From: Tausonia pullulans
Lineage: Eukaryota > Basidiomycota > Tremellomycetes > Cystofilobasidiales > Mrakiaceae
DNA: 64,000 bases
Direction of reading: 5' to 3'
NCBI GenBank assembly: GCA_951802195.1
Contig: OX637625.1
Span: 62,001-126,000 of the forward strand
Part shown: in pieces, positions 34,098-45,022 of the stretch
Numbering within the stretch: the first letter of the stretch is position 1
Layout: every line of letters begins with the position of its first letter
Program-made: the position numbers and the translations under genes
Notes under the pieces: generated by a model
Seen by the model: only the letters and a program-made list of their open reading frames with translations
The model's database searches: none
Told to the model about the DNA's origin: nothing

Positions 34098-35017
34098 TTA
34101 GTAGACACTGTCAACTAGAGAAAGCTGTCCACGAATAGCGCCGGCCGGGAAAGCGACTGTGTGCACGTCGGAGAAGAAGCCAGCTGGGTTGGCCTCGATC
34201 TGAGAGACGTTGAATCCAGCGCCGGTGTCGTCTGGAGTGATGGCGAGTGAAGCGAGGGTGTTATCAGAGATGTTTTCTTTCGGTACGCTGAGCTTATCCC
34301 TCACCACCAGTGGCGTTGTTGATGACGCCCGTGGTGAAGGGTCCCTTAAGACAACCCCACGAAGTCCTGCGTCCTTGAACGTCGAGCGCAGATTCTCCTG
34401 TCGGGTTGGGGAAGGCGAGGCGAGGGGGTCCGGCACGACCGAAGTCGGCCTCGTGCTGCGACAGTGAAGCATATGGGCGATGTCAGAAGGGAGAATGACG
34501 AGGAGATCGACGGAAGAAAACAAACAACATGGGTCGCAGTCTTGGCTGGCGAGGAGTAGTTGCCACTGATGAAGACGGCGATGTTCTGGAGAGAGCACAT
34601 CAGCGATGGATCGACAAAAGAAAGGTCGGCCCTAGGACAAGCGCTCACATAGCAGATGACATCTTCCTTGGCGTTGATGCCAAACTTGAAGGTTCCGTAG
34701 GCTCCCGGTTCACCGGAGACGGCAGCCTGGGTGTTGTTGATGCTGGATGAGAGCACTAAGCGGTCAGCTCGGGATCGATTAGGTGGTTACGAGTTCGACA
34801 GCACTCACACCTGATCTGGCGTGGCGCGTGCGATGTACGTCGACGTAAAGTCGAAGATGCCGTTTATCTTCTTGTGGTAGTCATTCCAGATCTTGTGGTC
34901 TTTGTCCTTCCAGTCTTTGTGGTCGTCATCGTGATCCCATTTGTCACGCCGGTTGAGAGCAGGAGCGGCGAGGGTGAGCGTGGGAAGAGCGAGGATGACA
35001 AGGGAAGCGAAGCGCAT
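34098..35017 (-). CDS. Secreted CHRD-domain protein
   Basis: A 214-residue predicted secreted protein. Exons: 34809-35017, 34649-34742, 34529-34585, 34305-34455, 34098-34231. Residues 1-18 form a clear signal peptide (MRFASLVILALPTLTLAA). Next comes a charged His/Asp/Lys/Trp stretch with HDDDHKDWKDKDHK (about residues 29-42), then a CHRD (chordin-like) domain with FTSTYIARATPDQV, FGINAKEDVICY, ISGNYSSPAK, and the typical end HTVAFPAGAIRGQLSLV. CHRD proteins are extracellular and of mostly unknown function in fungi. The His/Asp stretch could bind metal; this is inference. The donor at 34305 could be 3 nt off (one residue). Confidence 0.82.
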
Positions 35018-36094
35018 GGTTGGCAGAGTGTCTGGTCTGTATGAGTGAGATGTATAGACAGAGTGGAACAAAAAGGGATGATGGTAGTTTGAAGAAGAGA
35101 GATGCATCGCCACCCTGTCTTGATACCGGGGTGGAAAGTCCATCTCTCTTCCGGCGTCTGCCGTGGACGTCATCCCACCAAGAGATCCTTCCGATCCATC
35201 GACAACCGCAGTGTCTTGGCGATGTCCATTGCTTAAGTCACCTGCTGTTTGCAACCTGATCGCAGCTCTAGCCTCTCCACAACTTCAGCTGATGGCGCGG
35301 GAGGGAGGGGGCCGAACAACTAGGAAAACGATTCTTGGTCTCGAGGAATTGAGTGCGAATCGCCAAGGCGCTGACGTGTGGATGGCGACCGTCATTGCAG
35401 CCAAGGGAATCTATCCGATCGCCCCTTACCCAGCACTCAGCACCCAACACGCTGCGTTTGCCTGTGTTGGCGGCCTGAAAGGCCGGGACGATCGTCCCTG
35501 CGGCGGTATTTTCGCTCAACACCACCATCTTGGCGGAATATGAGTGAGAGGAGGAGTTTGGACGACGTCAGATGTCGAACCAACCTCTCTTGCGAAAGCG
35601 AGAGGCACCGAGCAGGAGAAATGCACCATTTTTGAAAAAACCGAGCAAGCTATGTAGGCCGCATATGTCAGGCTGGCGACGCAGCCCATCTGCGAATATA
35701 TTAATGTGACAGGAAACTGTCTCAAGCCTAGTTGATATCTTGCTCTTGTTGGGACTGATTTCTTTTCCGCTTGTCTCAATCTCCCGAGCTCTCTCTGTCT
35801 CCGGCTCCATGGCCCGTTCTTCGTCTCCCTGCACCGGCTACGCTCCCCTAATCGTCCACAGGCGTTCCCGATGCTTCTTGATCCTGCCTTTAGCCTTTCT
35901 CTTCAACGACATCTGCGCACATCTTGCCTTCGTTTGAGCCGGGTACTGTTAAATCTTCCGGACTTCCATCCTCACGCTACCTCACATTCTGGTTGATCCC
36001 CCATCACAACGGCATCCATTCAGAACAAGCAAAGCAAAAAAGAAAAGTCAACTAACTAATTCACGGCACGGCATTAATCGACTAGCTCAGAATT
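35018..36094. other. Longest intergenic region (1077 bp) between CHRD and acyl-CoA dehydrogenase genes
   Basis: No gene supported on either strand. It is less GC-rich than the genes, with an A-rich end near 36020-36055 just after the dehydrogenase stop. A 42-codon ORF at 35809-35937 starts with ATG but has no coding signal I trust. The CHRD promoter must lie in its left part. Confidence 0.5.
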
Positions 36095-38262
36095 CTAGAG
36101 CTTGGCATTGTGGCTGGCGAGGAGCGTCTTCTCCTGCGCCTGGATCCGGCTCGTCATGGCCCGGATCTCGTGGATCCGCCTGGCCTCCTTCTTGCCGATC
36201 TGCTGGATGTGGACCTCGTCGGGGCCCTGGGAAATAGGAGGAGTAAGGAGAAGGTCAGGTAGGTGGGAGGGGTAGGGGGATGGGAAGGGTCGAGGTGGCT
36301 AGCCGAGCAGAGGAAGACACTTACGTCGGCGTAGCGAAGCGTTCTGAGCGCAGCCCAAAAGTACGCAAGCGGGGTGTCCTGAGAGATACCTTCGGCGCCG
36401 AACGCCTGCATCGCCCGGTCGACGACCTGGAGCGCCATGGAGGGAACGACAAATTTGGCGATACCGATCTCCTTGAGGGCACCCTTGGCAGTGAGCTTGT
36501 CGATCTGCAAGTCGCGAAGAAGTGCATCAGATGGATTCAGTCAGTCATCTTGGGGGTAAGCGGGACCAAGACCTACCTGGTTCGCCGAAGCAAGGACGAG
36601 CAGCCTCGCACCCTCAATCTCCGCCCGAGACTTGGCGATGTCTGAGAGGACCGTTCCGTGCTCGACCAGCAGCTTTCCAAACGTCTTGCGGCCCGGGTCG
36701 TTGACGCGCTCAATCATCATGTCGAGTGCGCGAGCGGCCTGACCAATGGACCGCATGCAGTGATGGATCCTGCCTGGGCCAAGACGACCCTGGATAATCT
36801 CAAAGCCCTTGCCCCAGTCCCAGACGATGTTGGAAACGGGAACGCGGACGTTATCGTAGCTGGAGGAGGGGGGCGAGGGCGGAGGGCGACAGATGGTGTC
36901 AGAGATTCAACTCTTTCAGAGTCTACCTCACGCTTAGGGACGCACATGATCTCGCAGTGACCTTCGGGGGCATCGTCCCAATTCATGACCCTCATCGGCC
37001 GAATAATATTGACACCCTTGGTGTTGGCCGGGATAATGACGATCGTTTGCTGCTTGTGCGGGTTCGGGTTTGTCGGGTCTGACTTGCCCATGAGGAGATG
37101 GACCTTGCACCGCGGGTCGCCGGCACCAGAGATCCACCACTTATGGCCGTTGATGATTGCCTCTTTCTTGTCCTCAGACAGCCGGATCGACGTCTGAATG
37201 TTGGTCGCGTCCGAGGAAGCCACTGGCGGAGCATCGAGTCAGGAGTGTAATTGAGTCGACGCGAATCGACAACCACTCACCGTGCCTCTCAGTCATGGCG
37301 AACGCAGAGCGGATCTTGCCGTCGAGGAGAGGACGGAGCCACTCGTCTTTCTGGGCCTGGTTGGCATACTTAGCGAGAAGCTCCATGTTGCCTGGAGGAA
37401 AGGAGATTGCGAGGGGTGATGATCAGCTCTAGGTACAGATGCCGGCAAGAGCCCACGACGGACCAGTGTCGGGGGCGGAGCAGTTCTGAGGACGGAACAA
37501 ACGAATGTCAGAACAGAAGCAAAGAGCTGAGCCAGCATTCAATCGATCTCAACTCACGCAGGCCTGGGGAGCAATGAGCGGGGAGCGGCCCATGCTGTTG
37601 AGAGAATGCGTGCAATCAGGATCGAGCTGTCGTCTTCGCGGGAAATGAATGCATGGACCATCGAAACGCGACTTACATCTCGCACATGACGGCGTACTGT
37701 TATACTTGTTTGTCAGCCAGGGATCTATTGACACGCGAGACAAGCAAGGGGCGGCGACCCACTTCGAGGTTGGTGAGTCCAACGCCCTCGGCGTAATGCT
37801 TCTTGGAGAGAAAGAGGTTCCAGAGGCCGAGCTTCTTGGCCTTGGTCTTGAGTTCCTCCATTACGGGCGGGATCGTCGACCAGCGTCCCTCCTTGTCGGG
37901 AATCTGGTGGTGGTAGAGCCGCTCGGCGGGAAGGCACTCATCCTGGAGGAGGCAGGCAAGGGAGAGCGCGAGCGGGGGAGGGAGGGAGGCATCGACGAAC
38001 CAGACCGGACGGAGACGAGCGACGGTTCAGCAAGGGAGCAGCCGGAGGACAGAATTCGATGAGAAGGACGCACGATAACGAAGCGGATGAGGGTGTTGAG
38101 CGTCTTCAGGGCAAAGGGGGAGAACTTGTCCTCGACCTAGAGAGAGAGTCAGTTCAGCTGGGTAGATGAATGAATGTGCTGTTGATTGAAGGAATGGGAA
38201 CGGACGAGAGCCCAGGCCTGCGGGGAGGTGATGCTGGCGGGAGTAGGATATTGGTACGACAT
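36095..38262 (-). CDS. Acyl-CoA dehydrogenase, ACAD10/11 type
   Basis: FAD-dependent acyl-CoA dehydrogenase of 453 residues, expected to oxidise long- or branched-chain acyl-CoA in mitochondria or peroxisomes. Eleven exons: 38206-38262, 38074-38136, 37763-37942, 37677-37696, 37558-37594, 37464-37485, 37281-37391, 36946-37222, 36577-36859, 36325-36504, 36095-36226. Recognisable blocks are [16 protein letters not shown] (flavin/substrate loop), [26 protein letters not shown], and the ACAD10/11-like [17 protein letters not shown], then the C-terminal [20 protein letters not shown]. The N-terminus is short with no obvious presequence. The protein ends HNAKL, which is close to a peroxisomal PTS1 (the last three residues are A-K-L, a PTS1 variant). 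It shares a 393-bp divergent promoter with EFM5. Confidence 0.88.
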
Positions 38263-38655
38263 GGTAGATGAGGAAGGGGAGGACGAGATGGAGTTGACAA
38301 AAGGGGGAGAAACGACCGTTGGTGTCAGCTCTTCGACAGTCTTCGAGACAAAGAGACGAGAGGGTGTGGGTGTGAGAGAGCCGGCAGTTCCCCCCTCGGC
38401 TGTCGGGCGCCAAAGTACCCGACTGCGACCGACCGACTGACCCTCCGGCGCATCGCCCCAATAGTTGGGCGAGGCAAAGGTCAGACGACTCACCCACCCT
38501 TGTTTCTCTTACGGCTTCGTCAGCAACCGATGAGGAGAGGGAGCGGGGCTCTAGCCGAAGACCGTTCGTGCTTGGTTGATAAGAAGGCCCGGGCGTATAT
38601 CTCTTGCCCCTCTCTTCTCCTTTCTCCTTCGCCGCCAAACGTCATCTAGCTTAAC
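38263..38655. promoter_or_regulatory. Divergent promoter, acyl-CoA dehydrogenase / EFM5
   Basis: 393 bp between two divergent start codons. A TATA-like GTATAT lies at about 38595, some 60 bp before the EFM5 start. No other element is named. Confidence 0.5.
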
Positions 38656-39974
38656 ATGTCCGACTCACCCTCATCCTCGCGCTCTTCGTCACCGCCACTT
38701 GCGCTGGACCCCTCGACGCTTGCCATCCTCAACGGGTTCCTCAATGACAAGGCTGCTGAGGAGCGCCGCTTCAAGGAGCTCCAGGAGAAGGCCGAGGCGG
38801 ACGCCGCGAGCGGCGAAGGCGAGAAGATGTTGGTTGCAGCTCGTCAAGGGGCCCTAAAGGCTCCTCTAGGGCGAGAACTGATCCAGCATGGGCGCGCTTC
38901 TTCAGGATGGACGTTGACACTTTCCGGGCGACGATCGGAGAGAACTTTGGTGAGCTCGCTCTTCCTTTCTCTTTCACATCCCGCTTCATGTCTAACCTTC
39001 CTCGATTGTTTTCTTGCTCCAGGCATGAGCCAGTTCTGGTGAGATCAGCTCTGGCTGAACACCCGTGAAGCGACACGTCCGCGCGTCTGCCTTCCTCCAC
39101 CAATGCATCCTTGCTAACAGACAGCTGAAACAGGTACTCGACCTCCTTCGCGACCTCCCTCTCTCAAGCGCTTGATTCGCTCCTCCCCCCGGACGCCCGC
39201 GTCGCCTTCATCTCCTCCCCGACGGCGTATGTCTCGTTCCAGAACCTCTGCCCGCGCAAGGGCGCCTTGCTCTTCGAGTACGACGAGCGGTTCGGCGCTC
39301 TGCCCGTGGTTGGTAGGACGAGCAAGCCTTCGGGCCCCGGAGAGAAGAGCCGGCTATTGGAGGAAGGAGGGTTCGTTAAGTATGACCTTTATGAGCCCGA
39401 GAGGTTCCCGTGAGTAGTTCAGCTCGTGAAGCTCGGGGATGGTCGCTAGATACGCGTTCGGGCTAACGAGACGCGCGTCTAATCCTGTCATTTAGTGAGG
39501 AGCTTAAGGGAACGGTAGACCTCGTTGTCGTCGGTGAGTCTGTCTCTCTCGCTTTCTGGTCTCGTTAACGTTCCTGGCTGATACCTATTTCTCTTACTCT
39601 TCAGACCCTCCGTACCTCGTTTGTCCGACGCGCGCCCTCACCCCGCATCCTCACCCTCTCGTCCCTCTAACCTATTCATCTTCCGGCAACAGAACGAGAA
39701 GACCAACGCCCTCGTCAGCCGGACTCTCGCCCAGCTGCTCAATCCCTCCGGCTCGGCCCGCATGCTCCTCCTCACCTCCTCCTCCGTCCCTCTCGAGGCC
39801 CTTCACCGGGCCTACGCCCCAACGGTCCCTTTGTTCGGAGGAGAGCCGCTGCGGCGATGCGAAGGCGCGAAGGTCGAGCATGATGGAGGGAGGATTCAGA
39901 ATCCTTTCGCGATGTACGCGAGCTGGAAGGGCGGGGAGGCGTTCATGGATGTTTCGGGCGATGGAGAAGCTTAG
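38656..39974 (+). CDS. EFM5: EFM5-type eEF1A lysine methyltransferase
   Basis: N6-adenine-methylase-fold protein lysine methyltransferase of 280 residues (EFM5 / human EEF1AKMT1), which trimethylates a lysine of eEF1A in yeast. Exons: 38656-38828, 38906-38949, 39023-39038, 39134-39409, 39496-39533, 39605-39618, 39693-39974. Family blocks are FRATIGENFGMSQFWYSTSF, AFISSPTAYV, FEYDERF, and the catalytic motif VVVDPPYLNEKT. The motif is pieced together from three exons: the D codon is split, and DPPYL comes from a 14-nt exon. A 16-nt exon supplies GMSQFW. The start MSDSPSSS gives a short Ser-rich lead followed by LDPSTLAILNGFLNDKAAEE, normal for the family. Confidence 0.9.
39605..39618 (+). other. 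14-nt micro-exon coding the EFM5 catalytic DPPYL motif
   Basis: ACCCTCCGTACCTC lies between TCTTCAG and GTTTGT. With the G from the previous exon it codes D-P-P-Y-L, the active-site motif of the family. Confidence 0.8.
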
Positions 39975-40103
39975 AGCCGCTGGCTGCCATCGATCGATGG
40001 GCCTTTGTGGTGCGTGCATGAAATACATAGAGCCCTTTGCTTCTCCCGAAAAAGTCGTCAACCTAGCTAGATAATTCCGAATACCTCGTCCACTCTCCCC
40101 TTA

Positions 40104-43100
40104 TCAAGCCTTCGGCTTCCGCCCAGCCGCCGCTGCCGACTTGTCCTTCTTACGTGCGAGCCTGTAGTAGTTGTTGTCTTGAGCCCACGGGAGAGAGAAA
40201 ATGTCAGATCAAAGTTGTGAGGCAGATGAGGAGGGAGAGAAAAACCGACAGGAACAGCGGATGCCGAGGAGCTTGATCTCGCTGTCGGCCGAGGGAGGGA
40301 AGCGTTCATCAGCGACGCAGGACGGAACACGGGCCAGGGTCAAAGGTAACCCACGGATCCGGATCTGTAGAAAGGAGTTGACGTTCCCCAGAGACTCGTC
40401 AGCCCTTCTTCTCGCATGTGCCAACGCTCGACGACCGAACCCATGACTCACGGCTGCTGGCCCCCATGACGATTCCATACATAATCGCGCGGAATGCCGC
40501 AGCGAGATCGCGGATGAGCCTGCGGATCCGGGAGAGTTCGGCCTCATCCTTGCGAAGAGGAGGGGAGGGGCCGCCCGGTTGGGTGAAGACACCCTAAAGA
40601 GGACATGTGAGTATCTGTTCGCCAGTGATTGGTTCGAGGGAAGAGGGTGTCGATGTAGGAGACACACCCGCTGCGAGTCACGCTCGGAGTCGAGGCGGAC
40701 ACTCTCCTCGAGCGTGTAGCGATAGAGCGTTTCCTGAAGAAGAATAATCAGTTGAGGCCTTCCACAGATCAAGTGGCGTTGAACGAACTGTCGCAGACTG
40801 GAACTCCAGGATGACCTGGAAGGCATCCTGAACCAGGGGAAGCAGGTCCTCCTGAGCAAAAGAGATGGTCAGTGGACTGTTGCACCCAGCTGATTAGGTG
40901 CGTCTCACATCGCTCGACCCCTCCGGCGCCTTAAGCAAAACCCTTGCGACGAGTCTCCTAAGGTATTCCTTGTGCGCCTTCATGAGCCCATCGAGGCCAT
41001 CCTCGTTTTTTACGATGAGCTCCTCAAAGGCCTCCCAGGAGCACTCGATGACCTCGAGCTGGTAGAACGCTTGAAGTTGACGAATGAAATGGACCATCTC
41101 GGCGTGGACTACGCGGGCTTGGTGCCATTCAAGGTGGGTCTCTAGAGGCGGAGGAAGGAGCGGATACCTTGGTAAGTAAGTCTAGAGTCAAGAGAGGAAG
41201 CAGTAGGCGCCGCAGTTCTGACCTGGCGAGCGATGCGTCGACCTCGACCCAGCCGTCAGCCGGAGCCAGCTCGCGGTCAATGCCGAATCGACGCGCTTGA
41301 GCTTCCAGAGTTGAACAAAGAGCCGCTGGTAGCCCTCCATCGCCTTCGGATCGAGGATCGTGTCGATCGGAGGGTCGACCTTGTAATCGAGCACGAACGA
41401 GTCCCACCCAATTTCGCCGTGCGAGTAGGGCAGCATGCGTGCGTCAAGCCGGCGGCGGACGTCCGTTGGGTCGAATTGGGCGTTGGAGCCGCGGACAGCG
41501 GCTTCAAGCTGAGCCGTTAGGGTATGTCGGTATAGGTGGTTTGCCGGGCGAGCAAGGTCAGGACTAGGGCAAGCAACAGCAGGGGTCAATAGAGAATCTG
41601 TGACCAAGAGGATAAAAGTCAAGGCAAACGCACGCAAGCGACTCCATCAGAATGTCAATGAAATCGCCGTGGCCGAGCATGAGGTATTGCTTGAGCGCTT
41701 TGAGGTGGTCCATGAGCATGAACTTGTCAAAGAAGACCTCAAGCAGCCGCTTGCTGGCGATATCGTACGCCGCGTCGATCGAAGACTCAAGGCCAGCAAT
41801 GTCACTGTACTTGAGAACTGATTGCTTGGAGTTAAGATGCATGACAAGAGTAGAGAGGAGAAGAAAAAGACCTACGTCGACCGGCTCCCTCCAGCCTGGC
41901 GCGGGTTGCAATCCAGTCGCTGTCCTGGCAGCTAAAGCGGATGAAATTGAGGCTCTTGCCGGTGGAAAAGATCTGTCCAAAAAAAAGAGAGCTCAGCGTC
42001 AGGTGACGGCTGTGCGTTCAGGAAGGAAAGGCTCGCTTCGCTCACCTTGCGGCCGAAGTCCTCGCTGACGAAGCTCGGCAACATCTCTTTCCGGAAGGCG
42101 AACTTGTGCTCCCACAGGAGATGGCTCTCGACGCCCTCTAGATCTCTCGACCGACCGTCGAACCCACTAAAACCGGCATCCTCAGCGCCGAGGAACGGGT
42201 CCCGTCGGACAAAGTGTTTGTCGGCGAACTCCGGGTTGAGACAGACGAAGAATTCGTTGTAAGGGTCGTGTAATTCTCCGTGGAAGATCCAACGCTGAAG
42301 AGAGTCGAAGAAGGGCTTGGAGACCTGAGCGAGAGATGTCAGACGAGCGCAGGGCAGGTGTTTTGCTGGCCTGGACGCACCTCCTCGAGAATCGCAGCCG
42401 TCAGGACCGTCGCAGAGGGATCTCCGCTCTCCGTGTAAGCGTGGATTAGGGACACGAGTGCGCCGCCGTGGCTGTCTGGTGCAGCAGGCAGAAGTAGGCG
42501 ATGGTGAGCCGCTGAGCATGGGGACTAGCAGAGGTCTTGGGGCACCTACTCCTCTCGTCGTCCACCACTGAGCTCAGGAGCCTCAAATTGACCCTGGTCT
42601 CTTCTGTCCAGACCTTGAGCCGGAGGAGCGTCAAAGGAGAGTTTTGAAGGCCGGCACTTGTTGGCGGCGGCAACATCTGATTCTCGAGAATCGAAATGAG
42701 ATGATAGTAGCCGGTGAGCTGCGTCTGGAGAAAGTGACAGAGACTCTGAAGAGGGGGCATGAAGCGTGAGACAAGCGTCCGAGCGGTCTGAAAAACGATA
42801 GCCTGACCTGCTCGACGCGTCCACCAGATGAACTGCCCGGCCCTGCGGGTCCCGTCTTGGCCTCTACCTGGCACTTGGCGACGAAGCGCTCCACGTTCCG
42901 GCAGAGCCAGCCGATCTCGGCCAGTTGGTTCATGAGCGCGGCAACTGGCGGCAAGACGACACCGAGCTGTTGGGCAAAGCGGGGATCAACCTGCGAGCTT
43001 CGAGCCTCGTTGCTCGGTGCACAAGGTGAGGACGCACCTCGTCATCACGCGAAAACACGAGCACCTGGGGAGCTGTTTCGTTCTCGGGCCGTACGAGGTA

Positions 43101-44137
43101 CGGGTTTGGCTCCGACGGGGAGATTATGAAACGGACGAACCGGCCGTCGACGCCTTGGAGGATGTAGAGCGCGTCGCGTAAGATGAGCTCTTCGGGGATC
43201 GTCCTCGTCCCTAGGGAAGGGAGGACTCGACTTATTAGTTCAATTGACGAACATTGGTCCGAACAAGGACGGCGGGCTGACCTCGCTCTCTGTTTCTCCA
43301 CGACGCGAGCAAGACCTCCTTGGTTTGAGGCAGCATTGGCCGCCCCGTCGTGTCGTCTGGGGCATCCCGACCCGGCATCTTCCTCTCCTTGCCCTTGTTC
43401 CGCCCATCTGGTAAGTTCGAGGAGGCAGCCACTCGACTGCTCGAGTAAGGTGGTTCCACGGATGGGCCCAGAGACCTGAGCGTGGGGGCGGTCTTACGCG
43501 AAGACGCGGCGGGTACAATGAAGGGGGGGGGGACGTCGTGTGTCGTCGGGGAGAGGGCGGAAAGGGCGAGTAGGAAGTGGAGCTGAGCATCCGGGGCTTG
43601 GAGCAGGTGCTTTAGAGAGAAAGTGTGTCCGCAATGGAGCATCGTCAGGATCGGCCTGCGCCGAGAAAGGAAAGAAGGAGGACGCACGGCATACTCGACC
43701 CTGTTCCACAGGTTGCCGAATCGGACAGCCTTATCCATCCCGACAGAGCGGGAGGATGAGGAGGAGCCCATGAGGCGCTTCCTGGCTTCATCTGCGAGCT
43801 CCCTCGCCGAAGAGGGTCCGGGGTCATTCAGGCGTCTGCATGTGGAGAGCAGTCGCGTCCGGCGGGCGTGCGATCGCGTCGACGGACATCAGCGCAAGTC
43901 CTAGAGCATCGCCGCCTGTCCTAAGTCTCTCGAGGAAGACTAGCGGGGCGCTTACGCGGAGAGCAGCTCGCGGGTGTAGGCGACAAGCTCGGCCACAGCC
44001 TCCTGGCGATCGGCCTCAACGTCTGCGCTCGCCGAGTCGTTTGGGCGAGTTGGAGGGCGAGCGAGGTTTGGGACGAGCTTGAGGACGAGGGCCTCGAGCG
44101 CCTGGCTGGATGGCGGCGATGATGGGCCCGGCGCCAT
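40104..44137 (-). CDS. SPC98: Gamma-tubulin complex component SPC98/GCP3
   Basis: Subunit of the gamma-tubulin complex that nucleates microtubules at the spindle pole body; 939 residues. Eighteen exons close in frame: 43956-44137, 43688-43835, 43282-43609, 43038-43210, 42808-42990, 42550-42745, 42381-42475, 42046-42324, 41876-41972, 41634-41817, 41223-41563, 40909-41141, 40789-40851, 40668-40733, 40452-40593, 40355-40364, 40256-40281, 40104-40177. Grip1-type blocks include EELILRDALYILQGVDG, GALVSLIHAYTESGDPS and PYNEFFV. Grip2-type blocks include IFSTGKSLNFIRFSCQD, LMDHLKALKQYLMLGHGDF, LARPANHLYRHTLTAQLE and LDYKVDPPIDTILDP, which favour GCP3 over GCP2. The 10-nt exon at 40355-40364 is inferred because it alone gives a sensible C-terminal DPEIKLLGIRYNNYY. 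A Lys/Ala-rich tail ends the protein. Confidence 0.88.
40355..40364 (-). other. Inferred 10-nt micro-exon of SPC98
   Basis: Minus-strand ATCCGGATCC sits between CTACAG and GTGGGT. Including it keeps the frame and gives HPDPEIKLLGIR, close to the conserved GCP3 end. Without it the frame is lost unless a weaker donor (GTCATG) is used. Confidence 0.55.
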
Positions 44138-45022
44138 CTAGACAAAGGAAGGGTGGTGGTGATGGATGTTGGTTGTTGGCGGGGAGGAGACACGCGCTTC
44201 GCGTTATTGTCATCCTACTTGAGCGCTTGGCCAGCGGCTCGGCGCGTCGGTCTTCACGAAGGAGAGCAGGCTCTTCTGCGCTACCTGGGTGGTGGGCAGC
44301 CTCGCTGGGAGAGGGTGGCATGGAGGATCGCTTGCCAAGATTTCCCCCCCTATCGAACCCCGTGGCTGCTCATTGATTCTATCGGGATCCAACTCGCCCG
44401 GCGGGAAGATTGGTGATCAATCTCTAGCGCGCGCGAAAGTCCCTGGCCACTGTCGAGACTTGCTCTTCTTTTCGCAAGCCACTCGAGCTCGGAATTACAC
44501 GAGTCTTGCCTTGCCCAGGCGACTCTGCTTCCATTTCACAGTCTTGCTTACCCAGGCGAAGGAAGCCAAGAAGGTCCGAATCGCCTGCAGAGGATAATCG
44601 GATAAGCACGCCGCCCTGTCCCCACGACGGGGGGAGACGCCGAGAGGTCTGATTCTTTTATTTCTCTTCCCCGAACCCCGTCCTTCATATCTTCTCCTCT
44701 TCAGCCTATCTCGCTCCACCGCCTCCTCTGCTTGGCACTTGAGGCCGCCGTAGAAGAACTCGCGTGCGTATCACGCTAGCTTGCAGCCGTGCTTCACCTG
44801 CTGACCCCAGCCACGACTCGTTCTTCCCGGTGTGTTTCAACTGCCCGTCTGCTGTTCCATCCTTCGCCGTCGGCCTGTTTCTCTGTCTCACACACTGCAC
44901 CCTTTCGTCCTTAGTCGCCCTTCTTTCATTCGCGTTCTCCCTGTGCTACTCTCTCGCGTCCCTCCATTCAGCCTTCCTCTTCCTCGTCACAGTTCCTCCC
45001 CTCCCCCCCACCTTCGCCCGCC
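44138..45022. promoter_or_regulatory. Divergent promoter region, SPC98 / CCC2
   Basis: 885 bp between two divergent start codons. The CCC2-proximal 200 bp are pyrimidine-rich (runs of CTTCC/CTCC) on the coding strand. No gene supported; no copper-response element I can defend. Confidence 0.5.

Noticed and set aside
35809-35937. 42-codon ATG ORF in the 1.1-kb intergenic stretch
   Set aside because: No family, no codon signal and no splice context; expected by chance.
44138-45022. Copper-response element upstream of CCC2
   Set aside because: I found only pyrimidine-rich sequence and no motif that I could distinguish from chance.
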